Assembly (NCBI GenBank): GCA_036785325.1
Contig: JAXIVH010000032.1
Location: forward strand, 5,013,974-5,077,973
Source of the DNA: Urophycis tenuis
Lineage: Eukaryota; Chordata; Actinopteri; Gadiformes; Phycidae
Direction: 5' to 3'
Length of the DNA stretch: 64,000 bases
The translations under genes and the position numbers were made by a program. Every line of letters begins with the position of its first letter. The first letter of the stretch is position 1. Shown one piece after another: positions 16,820-29,400 of the stretch. A model generated the notes under the pieces. It did not search any database, had not been told where the DNA came from, and was given only the letters and a program-made list of their open reading frames with translations.

Positions 16820-17445
16820 AGCCCACATCTCTGCCTGTTTTTGATATCATACAACTCTATTGTCAAGGCAAAAAAGCACTTTCAAAATTACCTTGGGATA
16901 TTAAAATGTTCTTCTCTAATCCCTCTCTATTATTCCTAAGAACTACAAATCAGAATTTCAAAGTGTTGAGGATATATTTATTTAGTCTTAGATATAAGCC
17001 AATCTAGATATGAACAGTATACACAGCTCTGCCCTCAGTATCCATGACCAAACAGTGCACCATATCGGATAATCGAATATGAATGCAGTTATACAGTCTA
17101 CAGTCTGTTTCATGGTGTCTGTATCTTTTCAGAGCCCAACAACCGCCATAAACAAACGCGCCACTAGATGTCACCAGTGAGTAGTTCTGTCAAATGACAG
17201 CAAGAGAAAGGAAGAAATCCATACGCAACATCCGGTACATGTGAACAGCGAGCACCTGTGCGCTGGTCTTAGATCAGTTTATTTGCCAGAAGTAATGGTC
17301 AAAATATAGTCTGATAACATATAACCTGACCCCAGATCGGCTGTTTTGTTTGTATACACCTTGTGTAAATGTATTATGCTTCCTTATCGGACGCCCCACT
17401 TTCAGCCATAAAGTAGACATAACCCTGGGTCTTTCAAATCCCAAA
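16820..17445. other. TMEM220 3' end to SCO1 start
   Basis: 626 bases holding the TMEM220 3' UTR (ATTAAA at 16900) and the presumed SCO1 promoter. A CTCF-like CCACTAGATGTCA lies near 17159. No TATA box is evident, as is usual for a housekeeping mitochondrial gene. Confidence 0.5.
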
Positions 17446-20400
17446 ATGTTGTACCGTCTGGTTCTGCTCAAATCTGCTCATACAATCGGTGTCCGATCTA
17501 TACACAGCGCTTTACCGGGACGAACCGGCACGTTATTCAATGCCATGGCATCTCTGAGACTCCATTGCCTGGTAGGTCAAATGGAGAAGATGTGGTACAA
17601 TGAATTAGTCACATAACCTGTCGAAAAGTGTGGGGTTTTGTCTGTGTTTGCATTCGTGTGTGTTATGACTGTTTTTTTATTATTTAATTGAACTCATCCA
17701 GGCACGGGTACAGATGTCCAGGGAAACCCGAGTTTTACCTCAACTTTACTCCAGAGCTTTTACATCTATACCTCCTCCACCCGGTGCGAAGCCCAAGTCC
17801 AAGAAAACCGGGGTATGAGACAGCTATATAATAAGACACTAATGTCTTTAACCAGATACAAAGGGAGCCTTCTGAGAACCGTTTTGTACTATATACTGTA
17901 TGGCTGTTGTTTTGTTGGCAATGACCAATAGCTGCTCAAGTCTTGTTTCAATTGTTTTATAATGATCACATGGTTCACATGGTTTCTAGTCAAAGAGACA
18001 ACTAACCATTTGTTGCGCTTCAATGTTCATCCACAGCCTGTGACGTGGAAATCCCTAGCCGTAACACTTGTGATCGGCTGCCTGGGTCTGGGTGTCATGA
18101 AATATTTCAAGAAAGAAAAGGAAGAACGTAAGCGCATGTTGCCTGTAAATGTTAAAATAAGCACATTACCCATTAGTGGTAGTACTTCATGTAAGACAGT
18201 GGTTGTTACTAACTACTGTTAAATTTGACAAATACAGAAGTACTGTAACTATACACCGCTATAAGAGGAGTTTACTTTACATCTTTCTAATATGAAATTG
18301 GGATTTCTGTGACATTTATATGTTTAGTGTTTGCATGGGAGTGTGGTACATTTGAGATATGGAAGCATCTACCAGTATGTGTGTGTGTGGGTGTGTTTGT
18401 GGCTCCACAGTTCTTGAGAAGGAGCGTAACAAGTCGATAGGCAAGGCGGCGCTTGGCGGCCCTTTCTCCCTGGTGGACCACAACAACAAACCAAGCAAGA
18501 GCGAGGACTTCCTGGGCCAGTGGGTGCTGCTCTACTTCGGTTTCACGCACTGCCCGGACATCTGCCCTGACGAGATCGAGAAGATGATAGAGGTGGTGAA
18601 CGACATAGGTAACTAACATTATTCCCATCATGCATCGCTCGACCCTCCACATATCCTGCTGTTACATTGTCCTCTCTTTATGCTACTACGTAGGATGTTG
18701 ATTAGCCATTACAAGCCATGCGAACATCTACCCTCGATTGACTTTAGAAGTGGGAGTGTTATTCACCCAGATGTATGATGGGTGGATCAGCCTAACAGCC
18801 TATCAAGTGCTACTAGATATGCTGGCTTGCGATGTCACTCAGATTTGTCAAATTTTGACGTGGTAACATCACACACTAACTAAACCCTAATAGAGACAGA
18901 ATCATCTCCTCCATCTAAAATGTCGAAACGTAACCAATTTCAAATTTGAAACGCATTACTTGAAACATATTTAAAGTTGTAATTTGTAAGATTGTGCACG
19001 TCCCAGTCAGAGGGTGTGAATTAGGTAAAACTCAATAACAGTGTTCTGTCCATTCCAACAGGCTGTGCGACAGTAAGACAAACTAGCATTGGTGTGGTGG
19101 CGGGAGTCGAAGGGGTTTCAGGAATGCGGATATTAAGATTATTGTTATCAAAGATGGGAATGGGGTGGTCAGCATATTTTATTTGTAGAATATGTCTGTT
19201 ATTGATGTGATTTTATTGACTCCATTATTGGAATCACTATCGATCGTGCATTGATTACAGATGCGTCCAGGTTATTGCAAGTCATAATAGTTCAAATGTA
19301 ACACGTTCCAACCTTAACTCAATACCAAAGCATAACCATCTCTAACACAGCAGTAAAATCTATAGCTGCACCACTGACAGACAACAAGCAAGACCTCCAT
19401 TTTTTATGTGGTAGGATAGTCTAGTGATGAGGGTGCTCGAGTCCCAGCTAAGTGTCTGCTGCCCAACCTTTAGGCATCCTTAAGGATGCCTACATCCTAC
19501 CTGCTTGATGTGAATTCAGTGTAATGTCCTTTTCTGTCACTCTGCCACTCCTGCCAATTCAGTTCAAGATTATTCCTCTTTGAAGTCACTTCTCAGTGAT
19601 TGGATTAACCGTGCCAACGTTCCATCACCATGTGTCTCCTTCCAGACAAGATCAAGACTCTCCCAGACCTCACTCCGATCCTCATCACCATCGACCCCGA
19701 CCGCGACACGCCAGATGCCATGGCGACTTATGTGAAAGGTACGTTGTAGGATGCTGATGATGATGCTTATCTTCTGTTTATTACGTGAACTACAGAGAAT
19801 TCTCCACAATATTGATAGAATTTGCATTCACATAAGTTGACACCCGATGGACAGGCCAAAACAGTAAAAGGATGCCGAGTTCATCGCACTAAGAGACCAT
19901 TATTTTAACCATATTGATATTTAATACAGACAGCTGATGACAAAGCTGTGACCTTGCGCCTCTCTCTTCCTGGCAGAGTTCTCTCCCAAGCTGGTGGGTC
20001 TGACGGGGACTCTGGCCCAGGTGGAGCAGGTGTCTCGGGCCTACAGGGTCTACTACAGCCAGGGGCCCAAAGACGAGGACAACGACTACATCGTGAGTAA
20101 CCCCTCTGTGGCCCACTCAACGGTCCATCACCGTTGACTCACTGATGACGAGAGACAGGGAAAATATCGACTTCTTAGTCACACTTAGTCAGACTTAGTC
20201 ACGACTTCTTTCATCCCAAAGGGGAGCACAAAGAGGTTTTTTTGTCCGAACCCTGGCGGGCGTCTTCCCCTCCCTAGTTTGGTTCCTTTGCGAATGCAGT
20301 AATTGGACCAAAATTAGTGGCCTGGGACCCCCTAGTCAACTGGTCGAATCCAATCTGACTCAATGGACCTAAAACAACTCAGATTATTAATGCTGTTACT

Positions 20401-20606
20401 CAGTCCAGCGGGCCTTGTTTTGCCTAAACCTTTATAAGTTGTGACTTGACTCCAAGCATTGTTCTCCCTAGGTGGACCACACAATCATCATGTACCTGGT
20501 GGGTCCCGACGGGGACTTCGTCGAGTACTTTGGACAGAACAAGGGGCGCACAGAGATCGCCAACTCCATTGCGGCGCACATGAGAAAATACAAGAAGGGC
20601 AAATAA
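17446..20606 (+). CDS. sco1: SCO1 cytochrome c oxidase assembly copper chaperone, complete
   Basis: SCO1 delivers copper to the CuA site of COX2 in the mitochondrial intermembrane space. Seven exons: 17446-17571, 17702-17812, 18037-18127, 18411-18608, 19646-19738, 19977-20092 and 20472-20606; 870 nt, 289 residues, stop TAA. Intron signals and phases all agree. The N-terminus is Arg-rich and low in acid, fitting a mitochondrial presequence; a proline stretch (SIPPPPGAKPKSKK) precedes one membrane helix (WKSLAVTLVIGCLGLGVM, about residues 83-100). The thioredoxin-like domain has the copper-binding C157-P-D-I-C161 and the third ligand H248 in VDHTI, each 12 residues before its human counterpart, matching the shorter protein. 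LITIDPDRDTP is family-typical. Nothing is missing. An AATAAA overlaps the stop codon (20602-20607). Confidence 0.97.
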
Positions 20607-21223
20607 AGACTTGACCAGCCTTCTAGACAGGCCTCACTCCCATCGCCGATGATCACACACACTATATATATACCAACGACCAATGATTCTTCTGAGTGTT
20701 ATTTTCTATGTATTTATTTTTTCTTTAGAGAAAGCTTGTGGGGAGTGCAGTTGTCTGCTTGCATTGTGGGGTGTGTCACTCCCCCCTGGTGTGAAATGTG
20801 AAGTTAAAGAGAAGTCAACTATAAAGTTTTATTCCATTCCTAGCCATGGCTTTGAAGCACGTGATGGAATGGTCGTTAGCCTGTACCATGGGTAGTGGCT
20901 AATGTTTGGTGCTTTGGGCAGTAAAGTTTGGGCCACTAAAGTCGCCATAGTCATCACTTAAACAAGCTGGACCCCACTTCAAGATAAAAGTGCAATTTGG
21001 AGAAAAATGAAGAACACTGTTTTGCTCATTGTCTCACTGTCGTTTTTTTTGTCTCCATGGTTTACATTGTTTCTGTGCTTCGTCTTGATACATATACTTT
21101 TTTTTTTCATGTTATTTTTATTCTGATTATATTCATAATCAAGAAAATATCTAAAATATAATAGTATTTCAGAAACTGCTAATTTACTGGGATTTGCACA
21201 CACAACCATCTAGGGTTTACAGA

Positions 21224-21453
21224 GAATGGTGCAAAAGAGAAAAAAAATATCCAGTGAGCAGCGGTTCTGTGGAATGCCTTGTTGATGCCCGAGGTCAGAG
21301 GAGAAGGGCCAGACTGGTGCTGATGGAAAGGCAGCAGTAACTCAGGCAGCCACTCGTTACAACAGAAGAGCATCTCTGAGCACACAACCCGGCACAACCT
21401 TGAGGCAGATGGGCTCCAGCAGCAAGTCTAATGAACACAACTGGACAGAGTGG
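21224..21453 (+). mobile_element. Degraded Tc1/mariner-like fragment
   Basis: The stretch reading AATGGTGCAAAAGAG, then CAGCGGTTCTGTGGAATGCC, CTTGTTGATGCCCGAGGTCA, GCAGTAACTCAGGC, CGTTACAACAGAAGAGCATC and GAGGCAGATGGGCTCCAG resembles the transposase-flanking part of a Tc1-like element widespread in fish genomes. It has stops and deletions and no intact transposase. The match is from memory, not from a search. Confidence 0.5.
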
Positions 21454-22221
21454 TGATAGGAATCATATTTTGTAGGGTATTTCAAACTCCACAGATCCCC
21501 TTATCTACCTACAGATTTTCTATTTTCTACCCCACCCCCACCCGCCAGACATAGCCATGCAGCGGGTTCATGTTGTCTGTCTAACTGTTCTCTCCTCCCT
21601 TTCTCCTCTTCTCCCTTTCTTTCCCTCCTGCCATCCCTCTTTCTCCTTCCCTCAATCACTCCCCCTCTCTCCCTCTCCATCCTGTGACCTTTAAGATTTG
21701 TGTGGGTGGGTGGGTGATGGCTGTAGGGTTAGGGTTATGGGGGTGTTGGGGTGAAAGGACTCGTCCGGTCTGGTTGATGTGTGAACATTTGTTGGTCCGA
21801 GGACCAGTTGCAGGGGCAGCTGTTGCCTGAGCTCGTTGGAGATAAAAAGAAGAGACTGATTTAGACCCGTTATATCCACACCCATTAAGACCGTCTGGTC
21901 ACAGGAATGGCCAGGGAATGTAGAATGTGTGAAGACATACGCTCTTATGTTATTTACTCTTTCGTTATCAAACATAGCTTTTACCAAAGGCAACTTGAAG
22001 AGAATAACAAGCAGGTAGCTTCATCACCCCAGAAGACCATGTTCTCTATATGTGCATCCTGTCACAGCTGCTTAGCGTCAAAATATACAAACAAGCGTTC
22101 AACAGTGATTCACTCTACTGGGATAGACAGAAATGCATCTTGAGCTCTATACAAGTGAAAGCATTCTCCAGTTAGGTGGTTGTGACAATATTAACATGAG
22201 AAGTAAAGACCTCACACTGGT

Positions 22222-22238
22222 TTGACACACAGACACAC

Positions 22239-22292
<54 letters not shown>
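22222..22292. repeat. (CA)n microsatellite
   Basis: CA dinucleotides with a few G interruptions at the left end. Confidence 0.95.
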
Positions 22293-22294
<2 letters not shown>

Positions 22295-23068
22295 CCATGG
22301 CTCAGTTAAAACAAATACTCGTGCTATATAAATAATAATGCTAATTGAGACATGTTGATAGAAACACGTGTCGACAGGCTTAAGATGGGGCTCTTGGTGC
22401 TTTTGTGTTCATTGTTCTTCCTTTAACCCCCTGTGGAGGCAAACTGACATATTCTACATACTCACCACGCATGTCTGCTGATTGTTTTAGTGGGAGCCTG
22501 TTCTGCACAGTGACTCTTCCACCAATCAGAATCCAAACCAGGATCAGCTGTCTGGGCAGGCTTCACACAGGGAATGTGAGGCAATGTAAAAAGATAACTG
22601 TAATGTAAATAAATATGTATATATCAACAAAGACATTTGAAGTACAACATAGATTCATGGCTACTGAATAGATACACAAATTAGACACGTCACTGACTTG
22701 CTTTGAAGTACATGGACTACTCGAAACGTGACTTTATAGCAATCTCTAGCATCATCCTGGTCCTCAGACAGCCATGGCCATTATTTAGGAGGCCTAATCT
22801 TCCCTGAGCCTAGAAAATGAGGGCGGCCATGTTTGGCCCCAAAGCCCCGTAATCCGTCTCCCTTAGAGATCATTGCTTTTTTAATGGGCCGATGGCGCGG
22901 GACACAATTGAAAACGTTTAAACATGACACAATACAGCTATACTTAGGTTGTTTAAAATACAGAACAGACATGAAACAGACAGTCACTGACTTTCTCCAA
23001 GTCGGGCTTTTAAGCCAGATATGATCTCTCTCGCCAAATATAGGAGATACAGTCCCCCCATTGGCGTT

Positions 23069-23074
23069 TATAAA
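23069..23074 (+). promoter_or_regulatory. MYH-A TATA box
   Basis: TATAAA, followed about 30 bases later by the presumed start of a non-coding exon that ends at 23225. About 30 bases upstream is an A/T-rich CCAAATATAGG, which resembles but does not fully match CArG or MEF2 sites typical of muscle promoters. Confidence 0.6.
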
Positions 23075-23099
23075 GGCCGTCACAGTCTTGTGAGGTTCA

Positions 23100-23225
23100 G
23101 GGTATGTCTGTGGCATACTGAGGCTGAATAGTAAACAAGAGCAATAATAATCTTTGAGACAGTTTCTGGAAACCTTTCGGGATTCTGTCAACCAGCGTGA
23201 TTTTACTTTTCACCGTGTGACTCAG
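23100..23225 (+). other. MYH-A non-coding first exon
   Basis: Inferred from the TATA box position and a good donor (CTCAG followed by GTAAGCC) at 23225/23226. The next exon begins near 23486 and carries the ATG 12 bases later. The 5' end is approximate, and GTATGT near 23102 is a competing donor. Confidence 0.45.
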
Positions 23226-23497
23226 GTAAGCCCTATTCACCGCTTTTCATTTCAAATATACATATATGGCAAACTATATTATTTTATTGTGATCCTGTCT
23301 ACCTAAATCGGTAGAGACGGCATTAACACAACCAGGGTTGGGGGTTCTATTCTCACTGGGACCCCACATGCAAGGCTTCTATACACTCATTGTGTTTGTA
23401 GGGCCAACAAATGGCCCTACAAACACACACATATATATATATATATAAAACCAATATTCAAGATTGTTCCATGTTCCACACCCAGATCTAGTAGGAA

Positions 23498-26400
23498 ATG
23501 GCTGACGCCGAGATGGCAATGTTTGGGGTGGCAGCGCCGTACCTCCGCAAGCCTGAGCGAGAGCGGATTGCGGCCCAGAACATGCCCTTCGACGCCAAGA
23601 CGGCCATCTTCGTGACGGATGTGAGGCAGGAGTACGTGAAGGGCAAAATTAAGAAGATAGATGGCTCCAAGATCACTGTGGAAACTGAGGATGCAAAGGT
23701 AGGTGTAGCATGAGGAGAGCACTCATCCTCATCTGGTTTATTTCAGTACGCTGGCAGTTTTTTGGTCCAAAGATTGTACATAATTGACCGTTCAATCTCC
23801 TAAGTTAAGGAAGAAATGTGAATATATGTTATTGAAAATATTATTTTTTTATCTTGATAATTTATCGAATATTTAGAATATTTTAGTGAAGGGAAAACAT
23901 ACAGCAGGTCGCAAAATAAATGCCGAGTGATGAAACACCCTGTCAGGGATCTTTCACTCTGAAGAGGTTTATTTCTAAAAGAATCAATAATCTTAACAAT
24001 AACATAACAACAGAAGATTGTAATGCTTTTAAAAATATCAAATTGATTCCAAATTGCTTCCACAAAAAAACCCCAAATCTGTTAGATTATATGATTGTAA
24101 ACGGCGCCCATAGCAACAGTCTGCTTTTCGTAGCAGTAGTTCACTATTCAGAATTAACAGACCGTTGAATGCCATAATTGACCAATTGGAATTGAGTATT
24201 CAAAAAAATTTGATTATTTGATTCAAGGCAAACATCTTAAGTATTTCACATGCTTAAAAGTAGATCATACATTTCATAAAAATGTACGTATGCATTAAAT
24301 GTAATGAGATTTGTATTTTACGGTTGTTATCTTGAAGTAATTAGCAGGACCATTATTCATTGTTGTTTCCTCCAGATTGCGGTGGTGCAGCCAGAGGACA
24401 TCCGGCCCATGAACCCTCCTAAGTTTGATAAGATCGAGGACATGGCCATGCTGACCCACCTCCACGAGCCCGCCGTGCTGTACAACCTCAAGGAGCGCTA
24501 CGCCGCCTGGATGATCTACGTAAGACCGCCTACCCATAGCCTGACAGGCGGGCCCGGGGTAGTCTGTGTTTGTGTCAAGCCACTGGTAAACAGTGGCCAT
24601 GTCCAGACTCATTTAGAAAGGGTGGCAGGGGAGGGGCGTGGAATAACACATTCTTCTGAGAGCGAGAATGTATTTAAAATGTGTACATCACACAACTGTT
24701 GGGCATGTGTCACCCCAGACCCGCCAGGAACACACCGCTGCTATAGAATGATAATGCATGCACTCATGGTATCGATGCATTGGAGATATACATCCACATT
24801 AAGTATTTCTGTATGTCTGTCTGTCTGTCTGTCTGTCTGCCTCTAATTGAGACTACATTACCTTGTTTGGATAAGAGTGTCTGCTGAATGACTAAATGCA
24901 AGTGACATAAAAGTTACTTTTCTAGGCCTTATTATCAGTATTCTATGTACCTTATCAACACACATCAACAAAACATAAAAACATACTGTATATTTAAAAA
25001 ATCTTAATAGATATGAGCAGGTAGCCAAAATTTAATGAAAGTACAATCACAGTTGGTGTGTGGCTTCCTCTCAATATAGCCAATAATCAGCAGGTGCCCC
25101 TCACTATTGGAAATAAAGATCATTGTCTCACCTCAATATGTATTTATCTATTTAATACATGTATGAAATGAATGTATTTAAATCTAATGTGTTACAAAGC
25201 ATGACTCTATTTTATTTTCATCAGAATACATAATGTAGAATACAGAGTGGTAGAACTACTTCAACTGGAAATCCTAATGAGGACCACGTCGTTGTCTCCC
25301 CGTCCTCCCAGACCTATTCTGGGCTGTTCTGTGTGACAGTGAATCCCTACAAGTGGCTGCCTGTCTACAACCCGGAGGTCGTCGCCGGTTACCGCGGGAA
25401 AAAGCGCCAGGAGGTTCCACCGCACATCTTCTCCATCTCCGACAACGCGTATCAGTACATGCTAACCGGTACGCAAAACTGAATACATTCATTTGGATTA
25501 TAGATATGTTTACTGGGGAAGAACTGCTAGAGTAGTCCACGGTATGTGGAGTTAATTAATTTCAATCCATTTGTATTGAATATGAGAGGATGTAATATAT
25601 TACAAGCTGTGTATGAATCAAAATGTTTTTTTTTTCACAACCTAAAATCTAAAAGCTCTTTTGCAGCGTAATTACTTTCATACATAACCCAATAAGTCAC
25701 CACGTATTGTTATTAATTGTTATCAAACATATACAGTAGTGTGTACTGAAATAGTGTCATTCACATCATTTTAACAGATCGTGAAAACCAGTCAATCCTC
25801 ATCACGTGAGTAACCATTCATCTTCTTGTCTGGACACTAGTCTAAGCCTCTCAGCTCATTGTACAGTTCAACATTTTGTGCAGTGGAGAATCCGGCGCTG
25901 GGAAAACTGTGAACACCAAGCGGGTCATCCAGTATTTTGCGACAATTGCATCTTATGGGGACTCAAGCAAGAAAGAGCAACTAGGTGGTAAAATGCAGGT
26001 ATATACCAACTTTTGTACTTGCACCCCATTGTACTCACCTTACTCAGACAACTAACTACTGAGCAGAGATTTATCCAAAGCAACTGACAGCAAATTTTAG
26101 ATCCATGTCTTGAAGGAACAGGTTGGTATTTTGCTCAAGGAAGCGGCCATTGGGGTTTGAGCCCAGAATCATTTCACCCTAATCACTTGACTATCTTGGA
26201 CCACAAAAATACCAGTGAATCACATAAATACTTACTAGTTTATAGGCTGGCCTCCATTTGTTTTCCCTCACAGCAGTTTATGAGCTGTTTCTTGTGACCA
26301 GTAAAAGAGTCCTCTTCTTCTGTGTGGATTTTGAATAAGGACGTATGCTCTTTTTTAACAGGGAACCCTGGAGGATCAAATCATCCAGGCCAACCCCCTG

Positions 26401-29400
26401 CTGGAGGCCTTTGGTAACGCCAAGACCGTGAGAAACGACAACTCCTCTCGCTTTGTGAGTCCATGTCTAGCAAACAGAAGAAGCACTAATGCCACTCTTG
26501 TATGTCAACAGGTGCGCTGTTGATTAGCCATTACAAGACATAACCATAACCATTAGGGTATGGATTGAGTTTGAGTGTCCACCCAGATGCATAGATCAGC
26601 CTACCAGCCAACCCAGTGGAGTGTACCACTGGTAGACTGGAGGCTTGGCCTAACCAACATCACACCTGGTGGTAATATAGGGACCCTTTAATATAAATAT
26701 ATTAGGCTTCATTGATAACAATGGTAACAATACCAAGCATGATGAGCATGATGCTGATCATAGTAATAATGATTGTCTTTATCACTGTGATAATCATGTT
26801 CCAGGGAAAATTCATTCGCATCCACTTCGGAACAAAGGGGAAGCTGGCATCGGCTGATATTGAAACCTGTAAGTGTGACCAGAGCTACGTATGCTATTGC
26901 TAATCCTGTGTCATCGGCAGTGAAATAGAAATGACCTCTTGTGTTAATACCCAGATCTACTGGAGAAGTCTAGGGTGACCTTTCAACTCCCAGCTGAGAG
27001 AAGCTATCACATCTTCTATCAGATACTGTCCAATCAGAAGCCAGAGTTAACTGGTAGGTGGACTCGGGATTTCAGTTTTGTTTTCTTTGGTGACACCTTT
27101 GGCGATAAGCTGTAATTTTTCCCAAGGACACAAACAGTGTCGCTACTGACATCCAGTTTAAAAAAGTGATAATAGTGCAAATGCTTTAATCAGTAGGCCA
27201 CAGGCTCAATCACAAATAATCAAATAACTAATTAATAATAATTTGCTGATGGTCCTATCCACCAATTGGAACTTACCATTGTTCTACTTTTACATCTTAG
27301 TATTTCAACAACATTCAGCCCGTACAGTGTTCAATATTTGTCTGTTTCACCAGAGATGCTGTTGATCACCACCAACCCCTACGACTACCCATTCATCAGC
27401 CAGGGGGAGATCTCTGTCCAAAGCATCAGTGACCGAGAGGAGCTGTTGGCCACTGATGTGAGAGATGCAATATTTGATTATTTAGTCTACACTTTTATAG
27501 AAAGGGAGTTGAATGAGAGAAGTGAATTTGTCAGATAAGGGTTGGGGTTTCTTGCTCAGGGATGCCTAGAGGTAGACATTTTGGTTGGAAAGTTTCAGCT
27601 GGGACTATCCCAGAAAAGAAAAATACTAAAATCACATTGTACAATTGCATCAAAAGCAAGTGTATTTAACACATGTGTTTTTGCTTCTTTGCAATCATAT
27701 GGTCTTATCTGGGATCATTAAAACACATAGTTTTTTTTTAATGTTATTTTCGAGTCTGTCTGAAACTCAGAATGTACCTTCAACTGGACTAAACAATGTT
27801 CCTTGGTTTCTGTAGAGTGCGATTGACATCCTTGGGTTCAACGCAGAGGAAAAGTTTGGCATCTACAAGCTGACCGGGGCAGTAATGCATCATGGGAACA
27901 TGAGGTTCAAGCAGAAGCAGCGAGAGGAGCAGGCCGAGCCAGACGGCACTGAGGGTGAGGGGTCAAAACCGTGATATTTCAGAAGATGGGCTACAACGTG
28001 CTCCACGTGCTTTGGTCAAGGCTGAACTGGTGGTCATTTTCTCGAACGGATGTGGAGGACCAATTAAAGATGTCCTCTTGAAACCAAGCAATTTCTAGTA
28101 TTATATTATATTATATTATATTGTGGCTGTAATCTTGGTTATTGTTTGCACTTAAGTTTCCAATAACAGCTTGATTACTTTGTAATATAAATATTCCTCT
28201 TAGTGGCAGACAAGGTGGCCTACCTCATGGGCATGAACTCTGCAGATCTACTGAAGGCCCTGTGCTATCCACGAGTGAAGGTTGGAAATGAATATGTCAC
28301 AAAGGGACAGACAGTCCAACAGGTACCTTACCCCTTCCATACCTACACTTCCATGTCGACAAAATAGGGCTTTTTCTCTCAATTCAGCAGCACTTTACAA
28401 GCCAATGTTATCTCTGGAACCTTCAATTACAGGTGAACAATTCGATGGGTGCGCTCTCTAAAGCCGTCTATGAAAAGTTGTTTCTCTGGATGGTTACCAG
28501 GATTAACAAACAGCTCGACACCCAACTGCCCAGGCAGCACTTCATAGGCGTCCTCGACATTGCTGGCTTTGAGATATTTGAGGTAAATGTGACTCAAAGA
28601 ACAACCCCTTTGTTTGTTAGTTTTGTTATGTATTTGTGAATTAAAGTGAGAACATTTTGTGCAGATGAACAGTCTGGAACAGCTGTGCATCAACTTCACC
28701 AATGAGAAGCTGCAGCAGTTCTTCAACCACCACATGTTTGTGTTGGAGCAAGAAGAGTACAAGAAGGAAGGCATCGACTGGGAGTTCATTGACTTTGGCA
28801 TGGACCTGGCAGCCTGCATCGAGCTCATTGAGAAGGTAAACTGCTGTTCCACTCCTCCCAGGAGGTTCCACTCCTCCCAGTAGTACCACAGCCCAGCTGT
28901 AAGTGCATGCCACATTTCCAGTCTGGGATTCATATAGCTCCACCTTAGTACAATCATACCTTTTTTACTCAGTGTCCATCTATTCATCCACATCAAAAAA
29001 AATAAATAAATGTTAAAATGAAAGATTCACCATCATCCACTTTGAAGTAACTAAAAAAACATGTATCTACTGTATATTTATTAATCCATCCAGCAAAACA
29101 TCCATTCATCTAACCTAACCAAACCAAACATCTAATGAAACAGTTCTCTCATATGCCTCCAGCCCATGGGTATCTTCTCCATCCTGGAGGAGGAGTGCAT
29201 GTTCCCCAAGGCCACGGACAGCTCCTTCAAGAACAAGCTATATGATCAGCACCTGGGCAAGAACAGCAACTTCCAGAAGCCCAAGCCCTCCAAGAGCAAA
29301 GCGGAGGCCCACTTCTCCCTGGTTCACTACGCCGGCACCGTGGACTACAGTATCTCGGGCTGGCTGGAGAAGAACAAGGACCCACTGAACGACACCGTGG

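Larger units (their letters stand above)
20607..23068. other. SCO1 to MYH-A spacer
   Basis: Contains the SCO1 3' UTR, a degraded Tc1-like fragment (about 21224-21453), a pyrimidine-rich stretch at 21536-21690 and a CA microsatellite at 22222-22292. No further gene is recognised. MYH-A regulatory DNA probably occupies the right-hand part. Confidence 0.6.
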
